This document shows, in pieces, positions 28,785 to 38,782 of a DNA stretch of 64,000 bases. The translations under genes were made by a program, and so were the position numbers. The first letter of the stretch is position 1. Every line of letters starts with the position of its first letter. This stretch comes from Bryobacterales bacterium. GTDB taxonomy: Bacteria; Acidobacteriota; Terriglobia; Bryobacterales; Bryobacteraceae. The stretch covers positions 1 to 64,000 of the forward strand of contig SHUD01000005.1 in NCBI GenBank assembly GCA_009697505.1. Direction: 5' to 3'. Below the pieces are notes generated by a model. That model saw nothing but the letters and a program-made list of their open reading frames with translations. It was not told the origin of the DNA and did no database searches.

Positions 28785-29134
28785 GTGCACGAGGCGCCAC
28801 AGCTTTACGAGGAAAATCGGCTGGGCCAGGAGATTGCGCCAGCGACGGCCTGCCAGCCGCCGATTCCGATCTCGCGCCGCCGCCGGTTATCAGCGTCGCA
28901 TTCACGGGCAGCAACTCGAACGTTCCAGTGACGGTCACCGCGGATCTGGCCAACGGCTCCGCCGATGATGGCAATGCGCTGCGCTACAATGCCGCGGACC
29001 AGAGCTGGAAGTTCAATCTCTCGACCAAGAACCTGTCGCAGGCCGGCACGTACACGATCAGCATCGTGTCCGGGAACATTAGCCTGTATACGGTGAATCC
29101 GGCAAACTGCTCCATCGCCTTCGAAAGAAAGTAG
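28785..29134 (+). pseudogene. C-terminal fragment of a PxKF-like secreted/Ig-like protein
   Basis: 'PPVISVAFTGSNSNVPVTVTADLANGSADDGNALRYNAADQSWKFNLSTKNLSQAGTYTISIVSG'; reading frame open upstream without a clear start. Confidence 0.5.
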
Positions 29135-29322
29135 GGCGCGGCGCGCCAAAAACTAACAGCCGGATCCTGCCCTAACTATCTGAGCCGATAGGGCATTGAC
29201 TTCAAGTGCATTCTAAGCTAGTCTCGATAGCGGATAGGTCCATCCGTCGGGCCGCCTTTTTTTAAAACAAGTTAGCGGCAAAGGTAAGGATCTGAATCAA
29301 TAGCCGATGCGTATATATTAAG

Positions 29323-31704
29323 ATGACGGGAGGTAGGTTCATAATGCCCAAGGGTTCGTGGAAGCTATTGATTGGTTGGTTCGCAATCCTATTTGTCGTT
29401 GGTAGTGTTTCGAGCGTCTTTGCCCAGCAACAAGCCGCCAGCGGCGCTGCCGCCGCTCCGCATACCGCGGTGGTGAATCAATACTGCGTCACCTGCCATA
29501 ACAGCAAACTGAAAATCGCGGGATTGCAGCTAGACGCGATCAGCGCCGATGCGGTGACGCAGCATCCGGAAGAGTGGGAAAAAGTAATCCGCAAACTGCG
29601 CGGACGCTATATGCCGCCGCCGGGCTCGCCGCGTCCCGATGACGCAACATATACAAAGGTTCTTTCCTCCTTGGTCGGCTCGCTGAATAGCGCGGCTACG
29701 GCCAAGCCCAACCCAGGGCGTACCAGCGCGGTTCGGCGCTTGACGCGGACGGAATTCCAGAATTCGATCCGCGATCTGCTGGGCGTGGAAGTGGATATCA
29801 CGCCGCTGCTGCCCGCCGATGAGTTGAGCCACGGATTCGACAACATCACGGTGGCCGGCCTGTCGCCGACCTTGCTGGAGAAGTATCTGGGAGCCGCGGA
29901 AAAAATCAGCCGTCTGGCGGTGGGTGGCGTGTTGCCCGCGCCGGGCGGCGATATGATCATGCTGCCTCCGGATCGCACGCAGGAGCAGCGGATCGATGGA
30001 CTGCCGCTGGGCTCGCGCGGTGGAGGGGTGGTCAACTACAACTTTCCAGTGGACGCCGAATACGAACTCCAGTTGCGTCTGGATCGTGACAGCCGCGAAC
30101 TGGTGGCCGGCTTGGATGCGCCGACGGACATGCACGTCATCATGGACCGTGAGCTGATCAAGACATTTAAGGTCATCCCGGCCCAAGGCGAAGACCACAC
30201 CAATGTGGACAAGCAGCTGAATCTCCGCATTCCGGTGAAAGCGGGTCCGCACGCGATCGCCGTGGCTTTTGTGAAGAATAGAGCGTGGACGCTGCTGCCC
30301 ACCGAGCGGCAGCCCTACCAGGCGCACTTCAATATGGACCGCCATCCGCGGACCCAGGTAGCGCTTTACACCATCACGATTAACGGACCCTATGGCCAGC
30401 AGGCTGCGGGAGACACGCCCAGCCGGCGCCGGATTTTCGTGTGCAAGCCGGCCAAGGCTTCCGAGGAAGAGGCTTGCGCCAAGCGTATCCTGACCACACT
30501 GGCCCGGCGGGCCTATCGCCGCCCGGTGACGGACGCCGACCTGCAAGTTCCCATGAAGTTCTATCGCGATGGGCGCGGCGAGGGCAGCTTTGACAGCGGA
30601 ATCGAATCCGGCCTGGCTTCGATACTGGTGAGTCCGGAGTTCATCTTCCGCGTCGAAGCGGATCCGCCGAACGTGGCTTCCGGCGCGGCTTACAAGATTA
30701 GCGATCTGGAATTCGCCAGCCGGCTTTCCTTCTTCCTGTGGAGCAGCATTCCCGACGACGAGTTGCTGACTGCGGCAACCAACGGGAAGCTCAGAACGCC
30801 GGCCGGTCTCGAGCAGCAAGTCCGGCGGCTGCTGACCGATCCGCGTTCGCGCGCGCTGGTCAACAATTTTGCTTCGCAATGGTTGTACCTGCGCAATCTT
30901 GCCGGGACCACTCCGGACATGCGCCTGTTCCCGGATTTCGACGACAATCTCCGCCAGGCGTTGCGCGAGGAAACGGAATTGTTCTTCGATAACATCATGC
31001 GCCAGGACCGCCCGATTCCGGAATTGCTGAGCGCGAATTACACCTACGTCAATGAGCGTCTGGCCAAGCATTACGGGATTCCGAATGTATACGGCGACCA
31101 CTTCCGGCGGATCGAGTATGACGGCCGGGGCGGATTGCTCCGGCAAGGCAGCATCCTGATTGTGACTTCTTATGCCACCCGCACCTCGCCGGTGATTCGC
31201 GGCAAATGGATTCTGGAAAATGTTCTGGGAGTTCCGCCACCGCCGCCGCCTCCCGCCGTGCCACCGTTGAAGGAAAACGGCGGCTCGACCAAGAACCTGT
31301 CGGTTCGGGAACGGTTGGCTCTGCATCGCGCCAACATGCCCTGCGCGGGATGCCACCGGCTCATGGACCCGGTCGGATTTTCGCTGGAGAACTATGACGC
31401 CGTCGGCCGTTGGCGAACCATCGAGGAATCCAAACCCATCGATTCGACGGGCGGCCTTCCCGATGGCAGCACCTTTCAGGGCGTCACTGGATTGCAGCAG
31501 GCTCTGATGGGCCGTCAGGATCAGTTCGTTTCCACGTTTACGGATAAGTTAATGACCTACGCGCTGGGACGCGCGGTCGAATATTACGATCAGCCCGCGG
31601 TCCGCGGCATCGTCGCGGATGCAAAGGCAAAGGACTACCGGTTCTCGTCCGTGGTTTTGGGAATCGTCAACAGCACACCGTTTCAAATGAGGAGAACAAA
31701 GTAA
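29323..31704 (+). CDS. DUF1592-domain (DUF1587/1592/1588/1585) cytochrome-containing protein
   Basis: N-terminal CVTCH; 'TRTEFQNSIRDLLGVEVDITPLLPADELSHGFDN'; 'ERLAKHYGIPNVYGDHFRRI'; start may be 29344. Confidence 0.9.
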   Translation: MTGGRFIMPKGSWKLLIGWFAILFVVGSVSSVFAQQQAASGAAAAPHTAVVNQYCVTCHNSKLKIAGLQLDAISADAVTQHPEEWEKVIRKLRGRYMPPPGSPRPDDATYTKVLSSLVGSLNSAATAKPNPGRTSAVRRLTRTEFQNSIRDLLGVEVDITPLLPADELSHGFDNITVAGLSPTLLEKYLGAAEKISRLAVGGVLPAPGGDMIMLPPDRTQEQRIDGLPLGSRGGGVVNYNFPVDAEYELQLRLDRDSRELVAGLDAPTDMHVIMDRELIKTFKVIPAQGEDHTNVDKQLNLRIPVKAGPHAIAVAFVKNRAWTLLPTERQPYQAHFNMDRHPRTQVALYTITINGPYGQQAAGDTPSRRRIFVCKPAKASEEEACAKRILTTLARRAYRRPVTDADLQVPMKFYRDGRGEGSFDSGIESGLASILVSPEFIFRVEADPPNVASGAAYKISDLEFASRLSFFLWSSIPDDELLTAATNGKLRTPAGLEQQVRRLLTDPRSRALVNNFASQWLYLRNLAGTTPDMRLFPDFDDNLRQALREETELFFDNIMRQDRPIPELLSANYTYVNERLAKHYGIPNVYGDHFRRIEYDGRGGLLRQGSILIVTSYATRTSPVIRGKWILENVLGVPPPPPPPAVPPLKENGGSTKNLSVRERLALHRANMPCAGCHRLMDPVGFSLENYDAVGRWRTIEESKPIDSTGGLPDGSTFQGVTGLQQALMGRQDQFVSTFTDKLMTYALGRAVEYYDQPAVRGIVADAKAKDYRFSSVVLGIVNSTPFQMRRTK

Positions 31705-33068
31705 TGATCATCACGAAGAAGGCTCTACCGCGCCGGACATTCCTGCGGGGTGCGGGTGCGGCTCTGGCGCTTCCTTTACTGGATGCCATGATTCCCGCGC
31801 ATACGGCTCTGGCGGCCACCGCCGGAGCGCCGGTTCGCCGCATGGGCTTTGTCTATGTGCCCATGGGCTCGAATATTAACGCGTGGACTCCCGGTGGCGG
31901 CGGATTCGGGCAGCCGGTAAAAGGGGGTGTGGATACACTCACCGAACTATCGCCCACCCTGCGCACATTGACTCCGGTTATGGACCAGGTCACGGTGCTG
32001 ACCAACTTGGAGCTGCAGAACGCCTACCCCGGCACGCATGCGACCTCCAACGCGTCGTTCCTCAGCGCCGCCAAGGCCAAGTGGACCGAGAGCACGGACT
32101 ACTATCTGGGCACGACGGTCGACCAGATTGCCGCCAAGCAGATCGGTCAAGAGACCGCGCTGCCGTCGCTCGAGCTCGCCATGGACCTGTTGACCACGGT
32201 GGGCCAGTGCGATAACGGCTACGCCTGCGTGTATCAGAACAACCTGGCGTGGTCGTCGCCCACGACGCCGCTGCCTTCCGAAGCCCATCCGCGTATTGTC
32301 TTTGAACGCCTCTTCGGCGAGGGCGGCAATTCGGCGACGCGCCTCAAGGCGCTCAAGAAGCGCGCCAGCCTGCTCGACCGCGTCAACGAAGACGTGACGC
32401 GCCTGCAGAAGAAACTCGGCTCGGGCGACAAGTTGATTGTCGGCGAGTATCTCGACACGGTCCGCGAAGTCGAGCGCCGCATTCAGAAAGCCGAAGGCGA
32501 TGCCACCGATTCCAAGCTTCCCGATCTGGATCGTCCCATCGGCGTGCCGGCTGCTTATGCCGATCACGCCAAGCTGATGTTCGATCTGCAACTGCTGGCT
32601 TTGCAGGGCGACGTCACCCGTATCATTACGTTCCAATTGGCCCGCGAAGTCAGCTTGCGCACGTATCCGGAGATCGGGGTTCCGGAATCGCATCACCCCA
32701 CGTCGCACCACGGCGGCGATGCTGAAAAGCTGGAAAAACTGGCCAAGATCAATGCGTTCCATATCTCGCTGTTCGCCTACTTCATCGATAAGCTGAAGGC
32801 CACCAGGGACGGCGACGGTTCGCTGCTGGATCACACCATGTACATGTACGGCAGCGGCATGGGCAACTCCAGCATCCACAGTCATTCGAATCTGCCGATC
32901 GTGCTGGTGGGCGGCGGCGCCGGCAAGCTGAAGGGCGGACGCCACATCAAATATGCGGAGCCCACGCCGCTGGCGAATCTGCACCTGACCCTGCTCGAAA
33001 AGCTCGGAATCCATTTGGATAAGTTCGGCGACAGCAAGGGCCGCGTGGACGCGCTGCTTACGGTGTAG
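31704..33068 (+). CDS. DUF1552-domain protein
   Basis: Tat-like 'PRRTFLRGAGAALALPLLDAM'; 'YMYGSGMGNSSIHSHSNLPIVLVGGG'. Confidence 0.9.
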   Translation: MIITKKALPRRTFLRGAGAALALPLLDAMIPAHTALAATAGAPVRRMGFVYVPMGSNINAWTPGGGGFGQPVKGGVDTLTELSPTLRTLTPVMDQVTVLTNLELQNAYPGTHATSNASFLSAAKAKWTESTDYYLGTTVDQIAAKQIGQETALPSLELAMDLLTTVGQCDNGYACVYQNNLAWSSPTTPLPSEAHPRIVFERLFGEGGNSATRLKALKKRASLLDRVNEDVTRLQKKLGSGDKLIVGEYLDTVREVERRIQKAEGDATDSKLPDLDRPIGVPAAYADHAKLMFDLQLLALQGDVTRIITFQLAREVSLRTYPEIGVPESHHPTSHHGGDAEKLEKLAKINAFHISLFAYFIDKLKATRDGDGSLLDHTMYMYGSGMGNSSIHSHSNLPIVLVGGGAGKLKGGRHIKYAEPTPLANLHLTLLEKLGIHLDKFGDSKGRVDALLTV

Positions 33069-33095
33069 GCGGGCAGCGAACAGGAGAGAATAGTC

Positions 33096-34637
33096 ATGAA
33101 GCTAATACGGTTAGGCACATGGACCACGATTTCCGCGTTGTCAGCGTGCAGTGTGTTTGGGGCCGGCGTAAATTCGCCGGTCGCGGATGCCGCCGAAGCG
33201 AGCAACAAGACCGTAGTCCAGGCTTTGATCCAGAAAAAGACCGACGTGAACGTGCCTCAGGTGGACGGGATGACCGCTCTGCATTGGGCCGCCCACAAGG
33301 GGAACCTCCCGCTGGCGGAGATGCTGGTGAAAGCCGGCGCCAACGTCAAGGCCGCCAACCGCTATGGTGTCACCCCGGTGTCATCGGCCGCCGAAAACGG
33401 CAACGGACCGATGATGGAGATGTTCCTGAAAGTCGGCGCCGATGCCAATACGGTTATGGCCGGAGGCGAAACTCTGCTGATGACGGCCTCCCGCACCGGT
33501 GACGTTGAAACCATTAAGTCCCTGCTTGCGCATGGGGCCGATGTCAACGCCAAGGAGGCTTTTGCCCAACAGACCGCTCTCATGTGGGCCGCCGCCGAGG
33601 GCAACGCCCAGGCGGTGGAAACCTTGCTCAAAGCGGGGGCGGACTTCAAGCTCCGTGACCGTTACGGATATTCACCGCTGTTGTTCGTGGCGCGCGAAGG
33701 CAAGGGCGACGTGGCCGCGATCCTGGTCAAAGCCGGGGAGGATCCCAGCGAGGTGGTAAAACCCCGCTTCCGGCAGCGCTCACACGGTATCGCCCAGGCG
33801 AGCCGCGGTATCGCCGGCATTTCGCGGCCCGGCATCAGCGCGCTGGCGCTGGCGGTGTCCAATGGCCACTTTGAAGTGGCCACCAAGCTCCTGGACCTGG
33901 GCGCCAATCCGAACGCCGCCGAGCACGGCTGGGCCCCGATTCACTCGATTACTTGGCTCCGCAAGCCCGGCTCGGGCGACAATGCGCCGGCTCCCGAGGG
34001 TTCAGGAGCCATGACCACGCTTGAAATGGTGAAGCAACTGGTGGATCACGGCGCCAACATCAACGCCCGCATGACCAAGAAGGACAACGTCGGGTTGACC
34101 ATTTTGAACACCAGGGGCGCCACTGCGTACTTCCTCGCCGCCAGAACAGCGGATGCCGAACTGATGCGTTATCTGGTCCAGCTCGGCGCGGATCCGAAGA
34201 TTCCCAACGAGGATAACAGCACGCCGTTGATGGCCGCCGCCGGACTCGGCACCCGCTCTCCGGGCGAAGATGCCGGAACGGAAAGCGAAGTCCTGGAAGC
34301 GATCCAGGCCGCGCTCGACCACGGTGGCGACATTAACGCGGTCGACAGCAAGGGCGAGACCGCTATACATGGAGCGGCTTACAAGAACCTCCCCGGCGCG
34401 GTGCAGTTCCTGGCCGACAAGGGCGCCAAAGTGGAGATCTGGAACCAGAAGAACAAGCAGGGATGGACTCCGCTGTGGATTTCACTGGGCAACCGCTTTG
34501 GAAATTTCAAGCCTGCTCCGGAAACGGAAGCCGTCCTGAAGAAACTCATGACCGCGGCCGGCGTATCCACGGAAACCGATGGTATGTCGAACTGCGACAC
34601 GCATTCCAAGGAAGTGTGCAAGCCCGTTAGTAAGTAA
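33096..34637 (+). CDS. Ankyrin-repeat protein, secreted
   Basis: Multiple 'DGMTALHWAAHKGNLPLAEMLVKAGANV' repeats. Confidence 0.9.
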   Translation: MKLIRLGTWTTISALSACSVFGAGVNSPVADAAEASNKTVVQALIQKKTDVNVPQVDGMTALHWAAHKGNLPLAEMLVKAGANVKAANRYGVTPVSSAAENGNGPMMEMFLKVGADANTVMAGGETLLMTASRTGDVETIKSLLAHGADVNAKEAFAQQTALMWAAAEGNAQAVETLLKAGADFKLRDRYGYSPLLFVAREGKGDVAAILVKAGEDPSEVVKPRFRQRSHGIAQASRGIAGISRPGISALALAVSNGHFEVATKLLDLGANPNAAEHGWAPIHSITWLRKPGSGDNAPAPEGSGAMTTLEMVKQLVDHGANINARMTKKDNVGLTILNTRGATAYFLAARTADAELMRYLVQLGADPKIPNEDNSTPLMAAAGLGTRSPGEDAGTESEVLEAIQAALDHGGDINAVDSKGETAIHGAAYKNLPGAVQFLADKGAKVEIWNQKNKQGWTPLWISLGNRFGNFKPAPETEAVLKKLMTAAGVSTETDGMSNCDTHSKEVCKPVSK

Positions 34638-34782
34638 CCCGCGCCGAAGTTTTCCGATCCTACAGTGCCTGGTTGCGGAACACCCGCAATCAGGCATTTT
34701 TCATTGCGGGCGATTTGCCCGCAAGCAGGCATTGATCGCCGCAGGCAACGTAGAATAATAAGATCCTGATCGAGGTGCCCAC

Positions 34783-35781
34783 GTGTCTGCTTCTGACGAG
34801 ATCACAGATGAACTCCGCTTGCGAATGTACCGGCTGCAAGTGGAGATCCGCGAAGCCGAGCAGCGCGCCTACGATTTGTTTTTGCAGAATCTCGTGAAAG
34901 GCACCAGCCACCTGTCGCTGGGCCAGGAAGCCGTGGCCGCGGGCTGCGCGGCGGCGATGCAGCCGGGCGATCTGACGTTCTGCACGTACCGGGGCCACGC
35001 CCACACCATTGCCCGCGGCGCGCCTATCGAAGGGGTGCTGGGAGAACTGATGGGCCGCGACAACGGCCTACTGCGCGGCAAAGGCGGGTCCATGCACCTG
35101 ACCTCGGTGGAGCACGGCGTAATGGGTTCCTACGCGATCGTTGGCGCGCACCTGCCCATCGCCTGCGGGGCGGCTTGGCGGGCGCAGTACCAGGGCGCGG
35201 GCGACGTCACCGCGTGCTTTTTCGGCGACGGCACCACGAACATCGGGGTGTTTCACGAAGCCCTGAATTTTGCCGTGGTCTGGAAACTGCCCGTCGTCTT
35301 CATCTGCGAAAACAACCTGTATATGGAATATACGCCGATTAGTGAAGTGACGGCAGTCGCCGATCCGGCAGCCAGCCGTGCCAGTGCCTACGGACTGGAA
35401 CCCATCACCGCCGATGGCCAGGACGCCGACGTGGTTTATCGCGTCGCCAAGACGGCCTTCGACAAAGCGCGCTCCGGCGGGGGGCCGTCGCTGATCGAGT
35501 TCAAGACCTACCGCTACAGCGGACACTCCCGGGCCGATCCAGCCAAGTACCGGCCGGCGGGTGAGCTGGATCACTGGAAAGAAAATCGCGATCCCATTAA
35601 GATCTACCGCCAGCGTTTGCTGGAGTTGGGCATGCCGCCAGGCAAACTCGCCGCGATCGAGAAGGAAGCCCGTGCTCTTGTCGACGACGCCACCGAGAAG
35701 TGCAAGGCCGCGCCGCCGCCCGATCCCGGTATTCTGTGCAGCGATGTTTATGCGGATGGAGGCTGGGCATGGCGGAACTGA
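34783..35781 (+). CDS. 2-oxoacid (pyruvate/acetoin) dehydrogenase E1 alpha
   Basis: 'GKGGSMHLTS', TPP motif 'FFGDGTTNIGVFHEALNFAVVWKLPVVFICENN'. Confidence 0.92.
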   Translation: MSASDEITDELRLRMYRLQVEIREAEQRAYDLFLQNLVKGTSHLSLGQEAVAAGCAAAMQPGDLTFCTYRGHAHTIARGAPIEGVLGELMGRDNGLLRGKGGSMHLTSVEHGVMGSYAIVGAHLPIACGAAWRAQYQGAGDVTACFFGDGTTNIGVFHEALNFAVVWKLPVVFICENNLYMEYTPISEVTAVADPAASRASAYGLEPITADGQDADVVYRVAKTAFDKARSGGGPSLIEFKTYRYSGHSRADPAKYRPAGELDHWKENRDPIKIYRQRLLELGMPPGKLAAIEKEARALVDDATEKCKAAPPPDPGILCSDVYADGGWAWRN

Positions 35782-36749
35782 CTTACCGCGACGCGGTAGC
35801 ACGCGGGATCGCCCAGGAGATGGCGCGCGACAACGACGTGGTGCTTCTCGGCGAGGATGTCGGCAAAGCCGGTGGCGTCTTCAAAGCCACGGTCGGGCTG
35901 TTCGAGCGGTTCGGTCCCTTGCGCGTGCGCGACACGCCGATTTCGGAGCAGGCGATTCTGGGCGCGGCCATGGGCGCGGCGATGACCGGCCTCAAGCCGA
36001 TTGCCGAGGTCATGTTCTCCGATTTCATCGCGGTGTGTTTCGATTACTTCGCCAACGAAATGTCCAAGAGCCGCTACATGACCAGCGGACAAGTGAAGTG
36101 TCCTTTGGTGGTGCGGACCGCCAATGGCGGCTCGGCCCGCTTCGGCGCCCAACATAGCCAGAGTGTTGAGAACTGGTGCATGATGATCCCGGGTTTGAAG
36201 GTTGTGGCGCCTTCCACGCCGCGCGATGTTATCGGGCTGCTGGCGGCCTCGGTGCGCGATCCCGATCCCGTGATCTTTTTCGAGCACAAGGGCCTCTACG
36301 CCGCCAAGGGCGAGGTGGAGGACGGCGAGATCGTCGATACGCTGGGTACCGCGAAGATCGTGCGTCCCGGCAAGGATGCGACGGTCCTGGCGCTGGCGCT
36401 GATGGTCCCGCGCGCGCTGGCGGCGGCGGAGGCGCTGAAAGCCCAACACGGCATCGACTGCGAAGTCATCGACGTGCGGTCTTTGGTGCCGCTCGATACG
36501 CGGACGATCCTGGCCTCGGTCGCCCGCACCAGCCGTGTATTCACAGTGGAAGAGAATCCGCGCCTGTGCGGTTGGGGTGCGGAAATCGTGTCGATCATCA
36601 CGGAGGAAGCCTTCTACAATCTGGACGGGCCTCCGGTACGCATCACCACGCCGCACATCCCGCTGCCGGCGGCGGATAGCCTGGAAGACCTGGCCATCCC
36701 GAGCGCCCAGCGCATCGCCGAGACCATCCGCCGGGCATTGGCTGAGTAG
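35769..36749 (+). CDS. 2-oxoacid dehydrogenase E1 beta
   Basis: 'MAELTYRDAVARGIAQEMARDNDVVLLGEDVG'; overlaps E1 alpha. Confidence 0.92.
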   Translation: MAELTYRDAVARGIAQEMARDNDVVLLGEDVGKAGGVFKATVGLFERFGPLRVRDTPISEQAILGAAMGAAMTGLKPIAEVMFSDFIAVCFDYFANEMSKSRYMTSGQVKCPLVVRTANGGSARFGAQHSQSVENWCMMIPGLKVVAPSTPRDVIGLLAASVRDPDPVIFFEHKGLYAAKGEVEDGEIVDTLGTAKIVRPGKDATVLALALMVPRALAAAEALKAQHGIDCEVIDVRSLVPLDTRTILASVARTSRVFTVEENPRLCGWGAEIVSIITEEAFYNLDGPPVRITTPHIPLPAADSLEDLAIPSAQRIAETIRRALAE

Positions 36750-36774
36750 GGGCGGCTTAGGGGCCGCATAGGAT

Positions 36775-38004
36775 TTGATGTCTGACGGCAAATGGACACT
36801 GCAAGAACGCCGCGCGTTCACCGCCTGTTTCGGCGGCTGGGCCCTGGATGCCATGGACGTCCAGATCTACAGCTTCGTCATTCCCACCCTGATCGCTTCC
36901 TGGGGCCTCTCGCGCGGACAGGCAGGCGCGCTGGGGACCGCCGCGCTGCTGGTCTCGGCCGCCGGAGGCTGGTTCGCGGGCTGGTCCGCCGACCGCTACG
37001 GACGCGTGCTCACTCTGCAGATCGCGATCGCCTGGTTCTCGGTATTCACGTTCCTCTCCGGACTGGCGCAATCCTACGAGCAACTCTTTGCCGCGCGAGC
37101 GCTACTGGGGTTCGGCTTCGGAGGGGAGTGGGCGGCCGGCGCCGTGTTACTGGGTGAAGTGATACGGCCCGAGCACCGCGGGAAGGCGTTAGGAATGATG
37201 CAGGCGGGCTGGGCGGTTGGTTGGGGCGCGGCTGCAATTCTTTACGCCTTCTTCTTCACCGTGCTTCCGGCCGAGACCGCCTGGCGCGTTCTCTTCCTGG
37301 CCGGAGTCCTGCCCGCGGTACTGGTGTTCTACGTCCGGCGCTACGTGGAGGAGCCGCCGGTATATCTTGCATCGAAGGTAAAACTTGCGGTAAGCGGCCC
37401 ACCCTCCTGGCGCGAGATCTTCCGTCCACCGCTGCTCAAAGTCACGCTTCTGGGAGGCCTGCTGGGCACGGGCGCGCAGGGAGGTTACTACGCGGTGACG
37501 ACGTGGCTCCCGACGTTTCTTCGCACGGAACGCAAGCTGTCGGTCCTGGATTCGGCGGGTTACCTGGCCGTGCTGATCGCGGGGTCATTCTGCGGATACT
37601 TGTCCGGCGGTTTCCTGGCGGATCGCATTGGCCGCCGTTTGGGTTTTCTGGTGTTCGCGATCGGCGCGGGAGTTATCGCGGTGACCTACACCATGATTCC
37701 GTTCGGCAATTCGGCCATGCTGTTATTGGGCTTTCCCCTGGGGTTTTTCGCGTCCGGCGTGTTCAGCGGAATGGGGGCCTTTTTCACGGAGCATTTTCCG
37801 ACGCGCGTGCGCGGCGTCGGCCAGGGCTTCGCCTACAACATCGGCCGCGCCGTTGGCGCGATGTTTCCCACTCTGGTGGGGATGCTCTCGGCGCACATAC
37901 CGTTGGGAGAGGCCATCGGCGTGTTCGCCGCGATCGGTTACGCGACCATGGCCATCGCGGCGTTCCTGTTGCCGGAGACGAAGGGGAAAGTGCTCACCGC
38001 GTGA
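36775..38004 (+). CDS. MFS transporter (sugar/aromatic-acid symporter type)
   Basis: 12-TM pattern; 'GWFAGWSADRYGRVLTLQ', 'GFGFGGEWAAGAVLLGE'. Confidence 0.88.
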   Translation: MMSDGKWTLQERRAFTACFGGWALDAMDVQIYSFVIPTLIASWGLSRGQAGALGTAALLVSAAGGWFAGWSADRYGRVLTLQIAIAWFSVFTFLSGLAQSYEQLFAARALLGFGFGGEWAAGAVLLGEVIRPEHRGKALGMMQAGWAVGWGAAAILYAFFFTVLPAETAWRVLFLAGVLPAVLVFYVRRYVEEPPVYLASKVKLAVSGPPSWREIFRPPLLKVTLLGGLLGTGAQGGYYAVTTWLPTFLRTERKLSVLDSAGYLAVLIAGSFCGYLSGGFLADRIGRRLGFLVFAIGAGVIAVTYTMIPFGNSAMLLLGFPLGFFASGVFSGMGAFFTEHFPTRVRGVGQGFAYNIGRAVGAMFPTLVGMLSAHIPLGEAIGVFAAIGYATMAIAAFLLPETKGKVLTA

Positions 38005-38005
38005 A

Positions 38006-38347
38006 CTACTTCGGAATCCGCGGCACCACTAAATGGAACAACTTTGCCGTGCCGCCGGACGGCGCTGAAAGCGTCGCGCTTTCCCGCGGCCCCAGATACA
38101 CGCCCGCGCCTTTCGTGACGTCGTAGTCCTGGTTCTCCAGGCGAATGCGCGCCGCGCCTTCCATCAGGTAGATGAGTTGGTGTTTGTCACAAGCCTCGGC
38201 GGTGAACGTCTCGCCGGATTGTATCCAGCGCAGCGTCCCTAGGACGTTTTTGGCGCCCGCCAGGTGCTGGTTAAGAATTTCCGTTACCTCGCCCTGCGGC
38301 GTTTTCACTCGCGGGAGTTGGTTGGTGTCGATGAAAGTGAGTGCCAT
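38006..38347 (-). CDS. Cupin-domain protein
   Basis: 'HQLIYLMEGAARIRLENQDYDVTKGAGVYLGP'. Confidence 0.7.
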   Translation of the reverse strand: MALTFIDTNQLPRVKTPQGEVTEILNQHLAGAKNVLGTLRWIQSGETFTAEACDKHQLIYLMEGAARIRLENQDYDVTKGAGVYLGPRESATLSAPSGGTAKLFHLVVPRIPK

Positions 38348-38354
38348 GATGCCT

Positions 38355-38771
38355 CTAGGTCTGGACCCACACGCGCCCATCGACGCGCTCCCAGCGCAAG
38401 TCATCGGGAGTGCCATCGAGGATCGTAGTCACGAAGCGATTGGGCGCCTGAAATTCGAAGTAGAACAGCGGAGATTCCGTCGCGCGCAGGCGGTGCTTGT
38501 CCTCGGGCGGGATAAAGACCATGTCGCCGGGACCGACTTTCCGGACGCCGTCCTCCGTCTCAACCGTGCCGCGCCCTTCCATGATGAAGTAGAAATGCTC
38601 GCAGTTCTCATGCAAGTGATAGGGAGATGCCGCGCCCTGTTTATAGCGCATGATTCCGGCCAACATGTCGTCGATGTTGGTCAGCTCCTTGTTGACGAAG
38701 AACGTGCGCTCGCGTCCGGGGACAACGGAAACCAACTTCGGCAGTTCGTCTTCATGGAATATGTATGCCAT
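38355..38771 (-). CDS. Cupin-domain protein
   Basis: 'SPYHLHENCEHFYFIMEGRGTVETEDGVRKVGPGDMVFIPPEDKHRLRA'. Confidence 0.8.
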   Translation of the reverse strand: MAYIFHEDELPKLVSVVPGRERTFFVNKELTNIDDMLAGIMRYKQGAASPYHLHENCEHFYFIMEGRGTVETEDGVRKVGPGDMVFIPPEDKHRLRATESPLFYFEFQAPNRFVTTILDGTPDDLRWERVDGRVWVQT

Positions 38772-38782
38772 TCCCGCGCCTC

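Noticed and set aside
27655-29150. Integrative element at tRNA-Val
   Set aside because: No integrase and no duplicated tRNA 3' end found, so kept only as a hypothesis in findings.
29530-31356. 608-aa minus-strand ORF
   Set aside because: Fully antisense to the DUF1592 gene; no recognisable domain.
35748-36854. 368-aa minus-strand ORF
   Set aside because: Antisense to E1 beta, which is clearly real.
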